Source: Sphingobacteriaceae bacterium
Lineage (GTDB): Bacteria; Bacteroidota; Bacteroidia; B-17B0; Aurantibacillaceae
Direction: 5' to 3'
Length of the DNA stretch: 8,157 nt
Assembly: GCA_023251695.1 (NCBI GenBank)
Contig: JAHEYE010000155.1
Coordinates: forward strand, 1 to 8,157
Shown here: piece by piece, positions 1 to 6,132 of the stretch
Layout: the number at the start of each line of letters is the position of its first letter
Position numbering within the stretch: the first letter of the stretch is position 1
Made by a program: the position numbers and the translations under genes
The notes under the pieces: generated by a model
Databases searched by the model: none
What the model saw: the letters and a program-made list of their open reading frames with translations, nothing else
Told to the model about the DNA's origin: nothing

Positions 1-169
1 TCCACTCGGCTTTTAAAAACGCCATGGCGCCATCAGCAATATAACCTGCTAATTGTTTCATGTTATCGTCGCCGGCATCTTGTTTACTTACCCAGGCCGA
101 TTTGATGGCCATTACAATCAGTCCGATTATTCCTAAAACAGGAATTAAATAAATTACATTTTCATTCAT
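1..169 (-). CDS. hppA: Membrane-bound ion-translocating pyrophosphatase, N-terminal fragment
   Basis: Reading the minus strand from an ATG at 169-167 gives 56 codons with no stop before the window edge. The peptide starts MNENVIYLIPVLGIIGLIVM, a first membrane helix, and continues with AWVSKQDAG, MKQLAGYIADGAMAFLKAEW. This helix followed by an I-A-(D/E)-GAMAFLKAE stretch is the characteristic N-terminus of bacterial HppA pyrophosphatases, which couple pyrophosphate hydrolysis to Na+ and/or H+ pumping across the inner membrane. The catalytic loops lie outside the window, so ion specificity (Na+ or H+, K+-dependent or not) cannot be judged. The start is supported by the family-like N-terminus and by a promoter-like TATTTTTG 21 nt upstream. 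The gene is transcribed divergently from the T9SS gene. The identification rests on a short but recognisable segment. Confidence 0.85.
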   Translation of the reverse strand, partial: MNENVIYLIPVLGIIGLIVMAIKSAWVSKQDAGDDNMKQLAGYIADGAMAFLKAEW

Positions 170-190
170 AATAATTAGAATATAGGGGTG

Positions 191-198
191 CAAAAATA
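191..198 (-). promoter_or_regulatory. Bacteroidota -7 promoter element (TATTTTTG) for hppA
   Basis: On the minus strand TATTTTTG matches the Bacteroidota sigma factor consensus TAnnTTTG perfectly. It ends 21 nt before the hppA ATG, which would leave a leader of about 15 nt. The -33 side is weak: a TTTC lies 19 nt upstream where TTTG/TTG is expected. The consensus is known; that this copy is active is inferred. Confidence 0.5.
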
Positions 199-322
199 GG
201 AAATTTGTTGCAATTTTGAAATTCTATATTGCATTGATAATCAATTATTTAACATAAATATTAGATTTTATTCATTAAAACCAAAAAATCATTTAATAGT
301 GTTATGGAAATTCAAACCTGGA

Positions 323-354
323 TTTGAAACTCCCTTTAATTTTTAGTACTTTTA
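323..354 (+). promoter_or_regulatory. Bacteroidota-type promoter (TTTG, 20 nt, TACTTTTA) for the T9SS gene
   Basis: TTTG at 323-326 is followed after exactly 20 nt by TACTTTTA at 347-354, which matches the -33/-7 arrangement TTTG-N19/20-TAnnTTTG except for the last base. Transcription would start near 360, giving a leader of roughly 15 nt before the ATG at 375. The rest of the 170-374 spacer is A/T-rich and shows no hairpin, repeat or small gene that I can support. Confidence 0.45.
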
Positions 355-374
355 ATAGTATTGAATAATAGTTG

Positions 375-1319
375 ATGAATAAAAAATTTACACTTATTTT
401 TTTAGTGGTACTTGGGTTTGGAAATTTGATTTCTCAGATTTACTATTCTTTTCCTTCTGATAGTGCATATTGGAATGTTGGATTGTCATGTCAGGTACCT
501 TTCTGTCCTCCAAATGCAATGGTCCAGCCATACCAAACTTCTCAAAATGCCGATACCATATTGAATGGAATTGTCTACCACAAATTATATGATAAAACCT
601 CCGGTAATACGTTGCATAGTTTTTATAGGGAAGCCAATAAAAGAATATATTCAAAATATCCACTAGGGACTATTTTCGGGAATGATACTTCAGAATTTAT
701 ACTTTATGATTTTAATATGGTGATAGGTGACAGCTTTGTCGTTAAAGTTCCTTCGTCATGGATCGGTAGTGGCCCTTTAAGTAAGCAACCGGTAATTTAT
801 CTTACTTCAACGGGAACAATAAGTGTAAACTCAATAGCACATAAAACATATTATTTCTCGTATAATAATTGCACACCGTGTCCAATCAACATACAATGGA
901 TAGAAGGTGTTGGAAGCTCAAGCGGTTTATTTTATAATTTGAACTATAAACCGTGGGGCAGTTGTTTGTCATATCCGGCGCCCTACAATATTTACCTATT
1001 ATGCTTTGGACGAAATTACTATACTTACCCTTATACTTCCGGAGGTTGTGTGCTGAGTATAAATGAAAATGGTATATTACAGGAGTCAAAAATATATCCA
1101 AATCCTTTCACTGATTTTATCACCATTGGAAATTTAACCGAGAAAAATGATATGACGGTTGAGATTATTTCTTTGATTGGACAGAAACAAAATTTTATTA
1201 TGGAAAAGCAGAAAAGCTCAATAATAGTTTATACCAAAGAAATTCCTTTCGGAGTTTATTTTCTTCAGATCAGATCGAAAGAGGGTTTTTATTCTGAAAA
1301 ATTACTTAAGATCGAGTAA
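375..1319 (+). CDS. Secreted protein with T9SS type A sorting domain, unknown function
   Basis: This 314-residue protein has an N-terminal signal peptide (MNKKFTLIFLVVLGFGNLIS, cleavage probably near residue 20-22). Its C-terminal domain (about residues 238-314) is a type A Por/T9SS sorting domain: it opens with KIYPNPF at 239-245 and ends with a GVYFLQI strand and a KLLKIE tail. It should therefore cross the inner membrane by Sec and the outer membrane by T9SS, then be released or attached to the cell surface. The middle part carries patterns seen in uncharacterised Bacteroidota exoproteins (SEFILYDFN..IGD near 106-119, WIEGVGSSSGLFY near 175-187). Seven cysteines, including a CTPC motif at 166-169, could form disulfides. 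No catalytic motif is recognised. ATG at 375 is chosen over the adjacent in-frame TTG at 372, which would add only one residue. Function unknown. Confidence 0.88.
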   Translation: MNKKFTLIFLVVLGFGNLISQIYYSFPSDSAYWNVGLSCQVPFCPPNAMVQPYQTSQNADTILNGIVYHKLYDKTSGNTLHSFYREANKRIYSKYPLGTIFGNDTSEFILYDFNMVIGDSFVVKVPSSWIGSGPLSKQPVIYLTSTGTISVNSIAHKTYYFSYNNCTPCPINIQWIEGVGSSSGLFYNLNYKPWGSCLSYPAPYNIYLLCFGRNYYTYPYTSGGCVLSINENGILQESKIYPNPFTDFITIGNLTEKNDMTVEIISLIGQKQNFIMEKQKSSIIVYTKEIPFGVYFLQIRSKEGFYSEKLLKIE

Positions 1320-1350
1320 TCCAAAGCTATTCTAATTCCAAAATTCTGTT

Positions 1351-1358
1351 TAACTTCG
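1351..1358 (+). promoter_or_regulatory. Possible -7 element (TAACTTCG) just before the flavoprotein gene
   Basis: TAACTTCG fits TAnnTTCG, a common variant of the Bacteroidota -7 element. It ends only 7 nt before the ATG at 1366, so a transcript from it would be nearly leaderless. There is no TTG/TTTG about 20 nt upstream, and the 46-nt gap after the T9SS gene has no terminator hairpin, so read-through from that gene is the alternative. Confidence 0.3.
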
Positions 1359-1365
1359 TTTCTTA

Positions 1366-2844
1366 ATGGAACATTTCGACCTTATAGTCATTGGCGGTGG
1401 ACCCAGCGGATATGCGGGTGCCATGCGGGCGATTGACTTCGGCAAAAAGGTTCTTTTGATTGAAAAGAAAAAATTAGGTGGCGCAGGCGTTTACGACGGA
1501 GTACTCACATCAAAAACCTTGTGGGAATATTCGATGAAAGTTTCCGCCACACGGGAAATGGTTCCTGACTTTAAAGTGAATTTTAAGGAAATGGAAAAAA
1601 CAGTCAACGAAGCTGTGTTCGAGCGCAAAACACAAATGACTGTCCATTCCCAACTTTTACAAAACTCAAATAACCGTTTATTTTATTACGAAAAAGGCAG
1701 CGCCTTTTTTATTGATAAAAACACCATAGAAATTACGAAAGACGACGGTACTACAAAAAAAGTGTCGGCCGATTTTATTTTAATTGCTACCGGAAGCAGT
1801 CCACGTATACCTAATAACATTACGGTCGACAATAAAACAATTATGACCAGCGATGGCATAAAAAATTTAAAGGAGATTCCAAAAAGCATGGTGGTATTGG
1901 GTGCCGGTGTTATTGGTTGTGAATTCGCGACTATTTTTTCAAATCTCGGACAAACAAAAGTTTATTTAATTGATAAAGCCGATCGCATTTTACCTTTTGA
2001 AGATTTGGATGTGGCCACTGTTGTTTCGGATAGTTTAAAAGCACAAGGCGCCACTATTCATAGCGGTGCATCTTTAAAACGAATGGATATTAAAGAAAAC
2101 TGCGTTGAGTACGAGTTGGAATATAAAGATGGACGTAAAGAAATTATCCGTGTTGAAAAAGCTTTGGTCTCGATAGGGCGTGCGGCTAATGTAGAACATT
2201 TAGGTTTGGAAAATGCCGGTGTAAAATTAAATGACCGCGGTAGTATTTGGGATGATGATACACAAACCAACATCAGTAATATTTTTGTTGCCGGCGATGT
2301 AACAACAGAAATGGCTTTAGTAAATGTTGGGGAACGTGAAGCGCGCCATGCAGCTGTCAGAATGTTTGGTACAACCGTTAAGCCCCTCACTTACAAAAAC
2401 ATTTCCACCATTATGTTTTTAAATCCTGAAGTAGCTTCTGTAGGAATGAGTGAACAGGAATTAAATACAAAAAATATTCCGCATAAAGTGGTGAAACTGG
2501 AATACAGCATTAATGCCAGGGCGATTGCGATGCGTAAAACAAAAGGATTTTTAAAAATTATTGTCACCAACGACAGCGGCATGCGTATTCTGGGTATGCG
2601 CGTGGTAGGCGAACATGCCAGCAGTGCCATACAAGGTGTTGCTTATTTAATCCACACCAATCAGGGTATCCGTGAACTGGCAGAAATGATGCATCCCCAT
2701 CCAAGCATTATCGAAGGTGTTCAGGAATGTTTACGGATGCTTTTAAATAAATCTATTTACAAACCTTACGTGTTTAACGATAAATTAAAGTGTTACGTTT
2801 CCGAAAACGGAGTGTGTACTCCCGTAAAAAGCCTGATGGACTAA
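1366..2844 (+). CDS. Lpd/SthA-type FAD-dependent pyridine nucleotide oxidoreductase lacking redox cysteines
   Basis: This 492-residue protein has the full layout of dihydrolipoamide dehydrogenases. It shows an FAD dinucleotide fold (GGGPSG at 10-15, IEK at 32-34), ATGSSPRIP at 141-149, an NAD-binding fold (GAGVIGCEFA at 179-188, ending in LIDK), the second FAD motif (IFVAGD at 306-311) and a dimerisation domain with HPHPSIIE at 443-450. His445 and Glu450 have the spacing of the Lpd catalytic pair. The redox motif GGTCxxxGCIPSK is replaced by GGAGVYDGVLTSK at 38-50, so Gly41 and Val46 stand where the two cysteines should be. Dithiol oxidation of the Lpd type is therefore unlikely. A hydride-transfer role, such as a transhydrogenase (SthA lacks one of the cysteines) or a quinone or NAD(P)H oxidoreductase, is more plausible. 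Asp203 at the end of the second NAD-fold strand hints at NAD rather than NADP. The substrate is not known. Confidence 0.9.
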   Translation: MEHFDLIVIGGGPSGYAGAMRAIDFGKKVLLIEKKKLGGAGVYDGVLTSKTLWEYSMKVSATREMVPDFKVNFKEMEKTVNEAVFERKTQMTVHSQLLQNSNNRLFYYEKGSAFFIDKNTIEITKDDGTTKKVSADFILIATGSSPRIPNNITVDNKTIMTSDGIKNLKEIPKSMVVLGAGVIGCEFATIFSNLGQTKVYLIDKADRILPFEDLDVATVVSDSLKAQGATIHSGASLKRMDIKENCVEYELEYKDGRKEIIRVEKALVSIGRAANVEHLGLENAGVKLNDRGSIWDDDTQTNISNIFVAGDVTTEMALVNVGEREARHAAVRMFGTTVKPLTYKNISTIMFLNPEVASVGMSEQELNTKNIPHKVVKLEYSINARAIAMRKTKGFLKIIVTNDSGMRILGMRVVGEHASSAIQGVAYLIHTNQGIRELAEMMHPHPSIIEGVQECLRMLLNKSIYKPYVFNDKLKCYVSENGVCTPVKSLMD

Positions 2845-4278
2845 TTAAAAAAAGAACGTAAAGCTTGTCCCCTTTTCCTTATCGATTTGTACTTTTCCGT
2901 TTAACTGACCAGTTAATGAATTAATAAGCTGTAAGCCCAATGTTGCCGGATTTTTGAAATTAATTTTTCCTTTTATCCCCACCCCGTTATCGGCCACTAT
3001 TAAACGGCAATGGTAGTTCTTATTCACAATTGACCGCAACTCAACTTTTACTTCGCCTGTCTTATTACCCGGAAAAGCATACTTGAACGCATTTGAAAGC
3101 AGTTCATTAATAATTATCCCGCAAGGAATTGCGGTATCAATATCAATGAATTTTTCACGGATCTTTATGCGCAGGTTAACTTTTACATTTTGGTTCACAT
3201 TATATGTTTCTGAAATAAAACGCACCAATTCAGAGAAATATTCCTCTGCATTAATCTTGGAAAGGTCTTTTGAACGGTACAATTGTTCGTGAATAATAGC
3301 CATCGACTTAATACGGCTTATGCTTTCAAGATATTTATCTCTGGCAGGTTTATCATGTATGCTTTCGGCCTGCAAGCTCAATAAGCTGGAAACAATCTGT
3401 AAATTATTTTTTACACGGTGATGAACTTCCTTAATAAGAACTTCTTTTTCGGCCAATGAGGCTTTTACTTTTTCCTCGATGGTTTTCCTTTCCAAAAATG
3501 CAGGAACAGATAAGTCGGCGTTCTTTTTCTTATCAGGTTTAAGGTAACCACCAATCTTATTTGGTGGCGCCATAATAAATGTACAATGTTTATCCCCTTT
3601 GGCGCGGCACGAAATTTCGACAGCAGTTAATGGAATACCAAAACTTTCCTCACACCAGCCACTTGAATAACCGGAATTCATAATACAAACCGGTACCTTC
3701 GATTTTTTTCCGGCACGCAACCAGCTATCGGCCTCGAAGGAAAAAGGGTGATGATATTTCAGGAAATAATTTTCGTCCGGACTCGGTTTACTCTCCGGTA
3801 AAATATCCACAAATGCCCAGCCCGAATATGCAAAATGAATAGGCCCTGCCGCTAATTTACTAATAGGATCCTTTAATTTCATTTTCTTATGAAAGCTTCT
3901 TGCGTCCTCTAAACCAATAACGTGTGCTATATCGAACAAAATATTTTTTCCGATATTAATCGCCTCATCTTCCCCCCTATCACTATATAAATGCTTGAAT
4001 GAATTCAAAAAATCATACGATAAAGCTGATGCCCTCACCAATACATAGCGCTCGTCATTAATATCAATTGTGCCCTTGGAAGGCGTAAACTTTAAGGATT
4101 TAAAATAATCTCCAACTGTTTGTTCGGCTTTACTAAAAATAGGTGCAAAAGGTTTTGGGGCCTTTACTTTAGGTTTTGTATCTTTTTTTAATACGGATCC
4201 CCTGAGCTTTTTGTTTTCGCTTTTCAGAGATTTTATCTCTGCCTTTAATTTTAATATTTTAGCTTTTTCACTTTTCAT
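2845..4278 (-). CDS. Soluble HisKA_2 sensor histidine kinase with XylR_N/V4R sensor domain
   Basis: With the ATG at 4278 the protein has 477 residues and no membrane helix. A short N-terminal coiled coil (KILKLKAEIKSLKSENKKL) and a Lys/Pro-rich linker lead into a XylR_N-like region (about 60-140) and a V4R domain (about 145-242) with PVCIMNSGYSSGW and EISCRAKGDKHC. Cys198, Glu221, Cys224 and Cys232 match the Cys-Glu-Cys-Cys spacing of the zinc site in phenol-sensing regulators. The transmitter follows: HisKA_2 H-box EVHHRVKNNLQ at 284-294 (phosphoacceptor probably His287), HATPase N-box NELLSNAFKYAF near 391-402, DNGVGI at 430-435, and TLGLQL near 446-451. It should sense a cytoplasmic small molecule and pass phosphate to a regulator, but no response regulator is in the window. 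An in-frame TTG at 4305 would add nine residues; the ATG before the coiled coil is preferred. The stop codon abuts that of the convergent flavoprotein gene. Confidence 0.93.
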   Translation of the reverse strand: MKSEKAKILKLKAEIKSLKSENKKLRGSVLKKDTKPKVKAPKPFAPIFSKAEQTVGDYFKSLKFTPSKGTIDINDERYVLVRASALSYDFLNSFKHLYSDRGEDEAINIGKNILFDIAHVIGLEDARSFHKKMKLKDPISKLAAGPIHFAYSGWAFVDILPESKPSPDENYFLKYHHPFSFEADSWLRAGKKSKVPVCIMNSGYSSGWCEESFGIPLTAVEISCRAKGDKHCTFIMAPPNKIGGYLKPDKKKNADLSVPAFLERKTIEEKVKASLAEKEVLIKEVHHRVKNNLQIVSSLLSLQAESIHDKPARDKYLESISRIKSMAIIHEQLYRSKDLSKINAEEYFSELVRFISETYNVNQNVKVNLRIKIREKFIDIDTAIPCGIIINELLSNAFKYAFPGNKTGEVKVELRSIVNKNYHCRLIVADNGVGIKGKINFKNPATLGLQLINSLTGQLNGKVQIDKEKGTSFTFFF

Positions 4279-4289
4279 TTCTATAAGGA

Positions 4290-4321
4290 CAGAGAACCTT
4301 AACAATCTTCAGTGCAGAGAA
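4290..4321. repeat. Direct repeat CAGAGAA, two copies, in the kinase leader
   Basis: CAGAGAA occurs at 4290-4296 and again at 4315-4321, 25 nt apart start to start. On the minus strand this is TTCTCTG twice, lying between the promoter-like element and the kinase ATG. It could be a regulatory binding site, but two heptamers in A/T-rich DNA may be chance. Confidence 0.25.
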
Positions 4322-4333
4322 TCGAATACTATA

Positions 4334-4341
4334 CGAAAATA
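4334..4341 (-). promoter_or_regulatory. Possible -7 promoter element (TATTTTCG) for the kinase
   Basis: On the minus strand TATTTTCG fits TAnnTTCG, with TTTA 20 nt upstream in place of the expected TTTG. It lies in the 88-nt gap between the epimerase-like gene and the kinase, leaving a leader of about 50 nt. This suggests the kinase can be transcribed apart from the upstream cluster. No terminator hairpin is visible in the gap, so read-through is also possible. Confidence 0.4.
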
Positions 4342-4366
4342 CAAAAATTTGACTTACAGAATAAAA

Positions 4367-5224
4367 TTAAGGCTTTATTTCTAAGGAAAAACTATTTTCC
4401 CAAAAACTATAAGGTTTAACACAAAGGATACCTTCCTTCTTGTTTATTTCGCCCCCCACGTTCACTGAATCCGCAATTCCAAACCATGGCTCCAGGCAAA
4501 CAAAATGATCAGAATCTTTTTTAGCCCATATCCCGAAATAAGGCCAGTCTTTACAACCTAAAGTAATTTTAGTATTTGACTTAGAGGAACAAAGCCTCAC
4601 TTTTTCTACTTGCTTATTCTTAAATACAAGTGCGTCATTATTGAAAAGTTGGGTACTTAATTGCAAACGGCCATCCTCTAATTTTAATTTATATGTTTCA
4701 CCACTTAAGAGGCCGGCTGATAATTTTTCACAGACTAATTCCGCTTTTTTATCAAATTCCAGATAGGAATCCATTAAATTAAGGCATTTAAACCCCGGAT
4801 GCGCCCCGATACTGAAAAACAAATCGCTTTTATCAGGATTAAAAACTCTATAACTTACTTTAACCCTTTGGTTTTCTAATTCGTAACTGATCCGTAAAGA
4901 AAAATGAAAGGGATAAAATTTCAAAGTCTCCTCACTTGCAGTTAATTCAAATTCCAATAGGTTTTCTGTTTTTCTGATTAGTGCAAATTCCATATCCCTT
5001 GCAAAACCATGTTGACCGAGCCTATACTCCGTGTTATTATACCTAAATAAATTCTCTTTTAGTTTGCCAACCACCGGAAACAATACCGGTGCATACCGAG
5101 GCCATATTTTTTTATCGGACTGCCAAAGAAGTTCTACACAATCGTATTTAAGTGAAACGAGTTCGGCTCCAAAAGAATTAATAGTTATTGAAATTCTTTT
5201 ATTTGAAATTGAATGATGAGTCAT
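4367..5224 (-). CDS. Aldose 1-epimerase family protein (LacX-like mutarotase)
   Basis: The 285-residue protein fits the smaller, cytosolic LacX-like branch of the galactose mutarotase superfamily. Recognisable segments are GAELVSL at 19-25, LLWQSDKKIWPRYAPVLFP at 32-50, QHGFARD at 71-77, IGAHPGF at 139-145 and CLEPWFGIAD at 243-252. By family knowledge His72 and His142 correspond to the substrate-binding and catalytic histidines and Glu245 to the general base, so the protein should be an active interconverter of alpha and beta anomers of a sugar or sugar derivative. The exact sugar cannot be read from sequence. No signal peptide is seen. Its ATG overlaps the stop codon of the DUF493 gene (TAATG), indicating translational coupling, and it is the last gene of the tightly packed cluster. 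Confidence 0.9.
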   Translation of the reverse strand: MTHHSISNKRISITINSFGAELVSLKYDCVELLWQSDKKIWPRYAPVLFPVVGKLKENLFRYNNTEYRLGQHGFARDMEFALIRKTENLLEFELTASEETLKFYPFHFSLRISYELENQRVKVSYRVFNPDKSDLFFSIGAHPGFKCLNLMDSYLEFDKKAELVCEKLSAGLLSGETYKLKLEDGRLQLSTQLFNNDALVFKNKQVEKVRLCSSKSNTKITLGCKDWPYFGIWAKKDSDHFVCLEPWFGIADSVNVGGEINKKEGILCVKPYSFWENSFSLEIKP

Positions 5225-5496
5225 TATAAAATCATAACCCCTTTAATATCCGATGCTTTATTGTAAATAAGTATGATCTCATCTGTGCTCATCATCACTT
5301 CCTTTATTGTAATACTAATGTATTTACCTTTATCACTTTCTTTGGTGTGGATTTCTGCATTTTCACTAAAGAGATTTTCAACAAGTGCAATCTTCCGGTG
5401 TTCGGCATCCATTATAAACTTGAACATGTAAACCGTCGGATAGCTTTGTGTCTCATCCAGTTTTTTTCTCAGTTCAGCAAATTTATCCTCACTCAT
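5224..5496 (-). CDS. DUF493 family small protein (YbeD-like)
   Basis: The 90-residue protein resembles the Bacteroidota form of DUF493. It has a charged N-terminal helix (EDKFAELRKKLDE), the segment YPTVYMFKFI at 19-28, a KGKYISITIKE strand near 56-66 and a C-terminal helix-strand. E. coli YbeD, of the same family, has a ferredoxin/ACT-like fold; its job is not settled and a regulatory role is only suspected. The ATG lies 5 nt after the LysE-family stop codon and the stop codon overlaps the next gene's ATG, so it is plainly part of the operon. The conserved position between two metabolic or transport genes does not by itself indicate a function. The family call is by pattern only. Confidence 0.8.
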   Translation of the reverse strand: MSEDKFAELRKKLDETQSYPTVYMFKFIMDAEHRKIALVENLFSENAEIHTKESDKGKYISITIKEVMMSTDEIILIYNKASDIKGVMIL

Positions 5497-5501
5497 CCGT
5501 G

Positions 5502-6131
5502 CTAGAAATAATGATTATAAATTAATACTACCCCAAAAATTATAAGCAAAGTGCCGGTTGTAATATTTACTAAGTGCATAATTCTGTCCGTAAAAAACTT
5601 TTTAATCTTCCCTGCTAAAAAAACCTTGAATAACTCAACTGTGAATACCAGGCCTAGAACAATCGAAAAATAAATTACCATCTTAACTACCGAATAATTA
5701 AAAGACTTTCCCACACCGGTTACATTGCCCAGCCATAAAAACCACACAGCAGGATTAAAAAGATTCATAAAAAAACCTTTCAATAAAAATACCATACTTG
5801 AGGGAGCCTTAATCTCTATGTTCTCCTCCGATTTGGTTATTGGCCTACGGTAATGAAATGCGCCGAAAACACAGAGGATAATTCCGGCTAAAATTCCAGC
5901 AAAACGCTGGTTCTTTTCGTCCTGTAAAAAATTTATGGCGCCGTAATGCACCATCAGAATAATCACAACGCAAACAAATAAATCGCTAAGCACTACCCCA
6001 CCTGCTAAAACAGCCCCGTGTTTGTATTCATGCTTTATCCCGGTATTTATCAAAGCAAAGAATGCAGGCCCGAATGAAAAGGTCAGCAGAATTACAATTA
6101 TTATGGTCGGATATATTAAATTTAAAATCAA
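5502..6131 (-). CDS. LysE/RhtB family exporter
   Basis: The 209-residue protein is strongly hydrophobic, with about six predicted membrane helices (near 4-28, 40-62, 75-93, 112-137, 148-170, 186-206). It carries the LysE-family N-terminal signature GPAFFALINTGIKH at 21-34, the GVVLSDL motif at 45-51, and KGFFMNLFNPAVWFLW at 118-133. Known members of the family export amino acids such as lysine, arginine, threonine or homoserine and related compounds; the substrate here is unknown. The first possible start in frame is a TTG at 6131, one base after the GH3 stop codon (TAG-T-TTG). No ATG occurs before the second helix, so TTG initiation by coupling to GH3 translation is the best reading. The length equals the usual family length. 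Confidence 0.88.
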   Translation of the reverse strand: MILNLIYPTIIIVILLTFSFGPAFFALINTGIKHEYKHGAVLAGGVVLSDLFVCVVIILMVHYGAINFLQDEKNQRFAGILAGIILCVFGAFHYRRPITKSEENIEIKAPSSMVFLLKGFFMNLFNPAVWFLWLGNVTGVGKSFNYSVVKMVIYFSIVLGLVFTVELFKVFLAGKIKKFFTDRIMHLVNITTGTLLIIFGVVLIYNHYF

Positions 6132-6132
6132 A

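Noticed and set aside
394..1101. Short minus-strand open frames within the T9SS protein gene (394-663 and 886-1101)
   Set aside because: They are shadows of a gene with a clear signal peptide and sorting domain and show no start context or domain of their own.
2058..2390. A 110-codon open frame on the minus strand opposite the flavoprotein gene
   Set aside because: It lies entirely inside a well-identified gene, has no family resemblance and mirrors the codon pattern of the + strand.
3083..3292. Plus-strand open frame inside the histidine kinase gene
   Set aside because: It runs antisense to the conserved H-box to N-box region and has no independent evidence.
4279..4305. Upstream TTG start that would extend the kinase by nine residues
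   Set aside because: The added residues are not family-like, and an ATG sits directly before the lysine-rich coiled coil.
4324..4336. Weak palindrome CGAATACTATACG in the kinase upstream region
   Set aside because: The arms match imperfectly, are short and A/T-rich, and overlap the proposed promoter by chance-level similarity.
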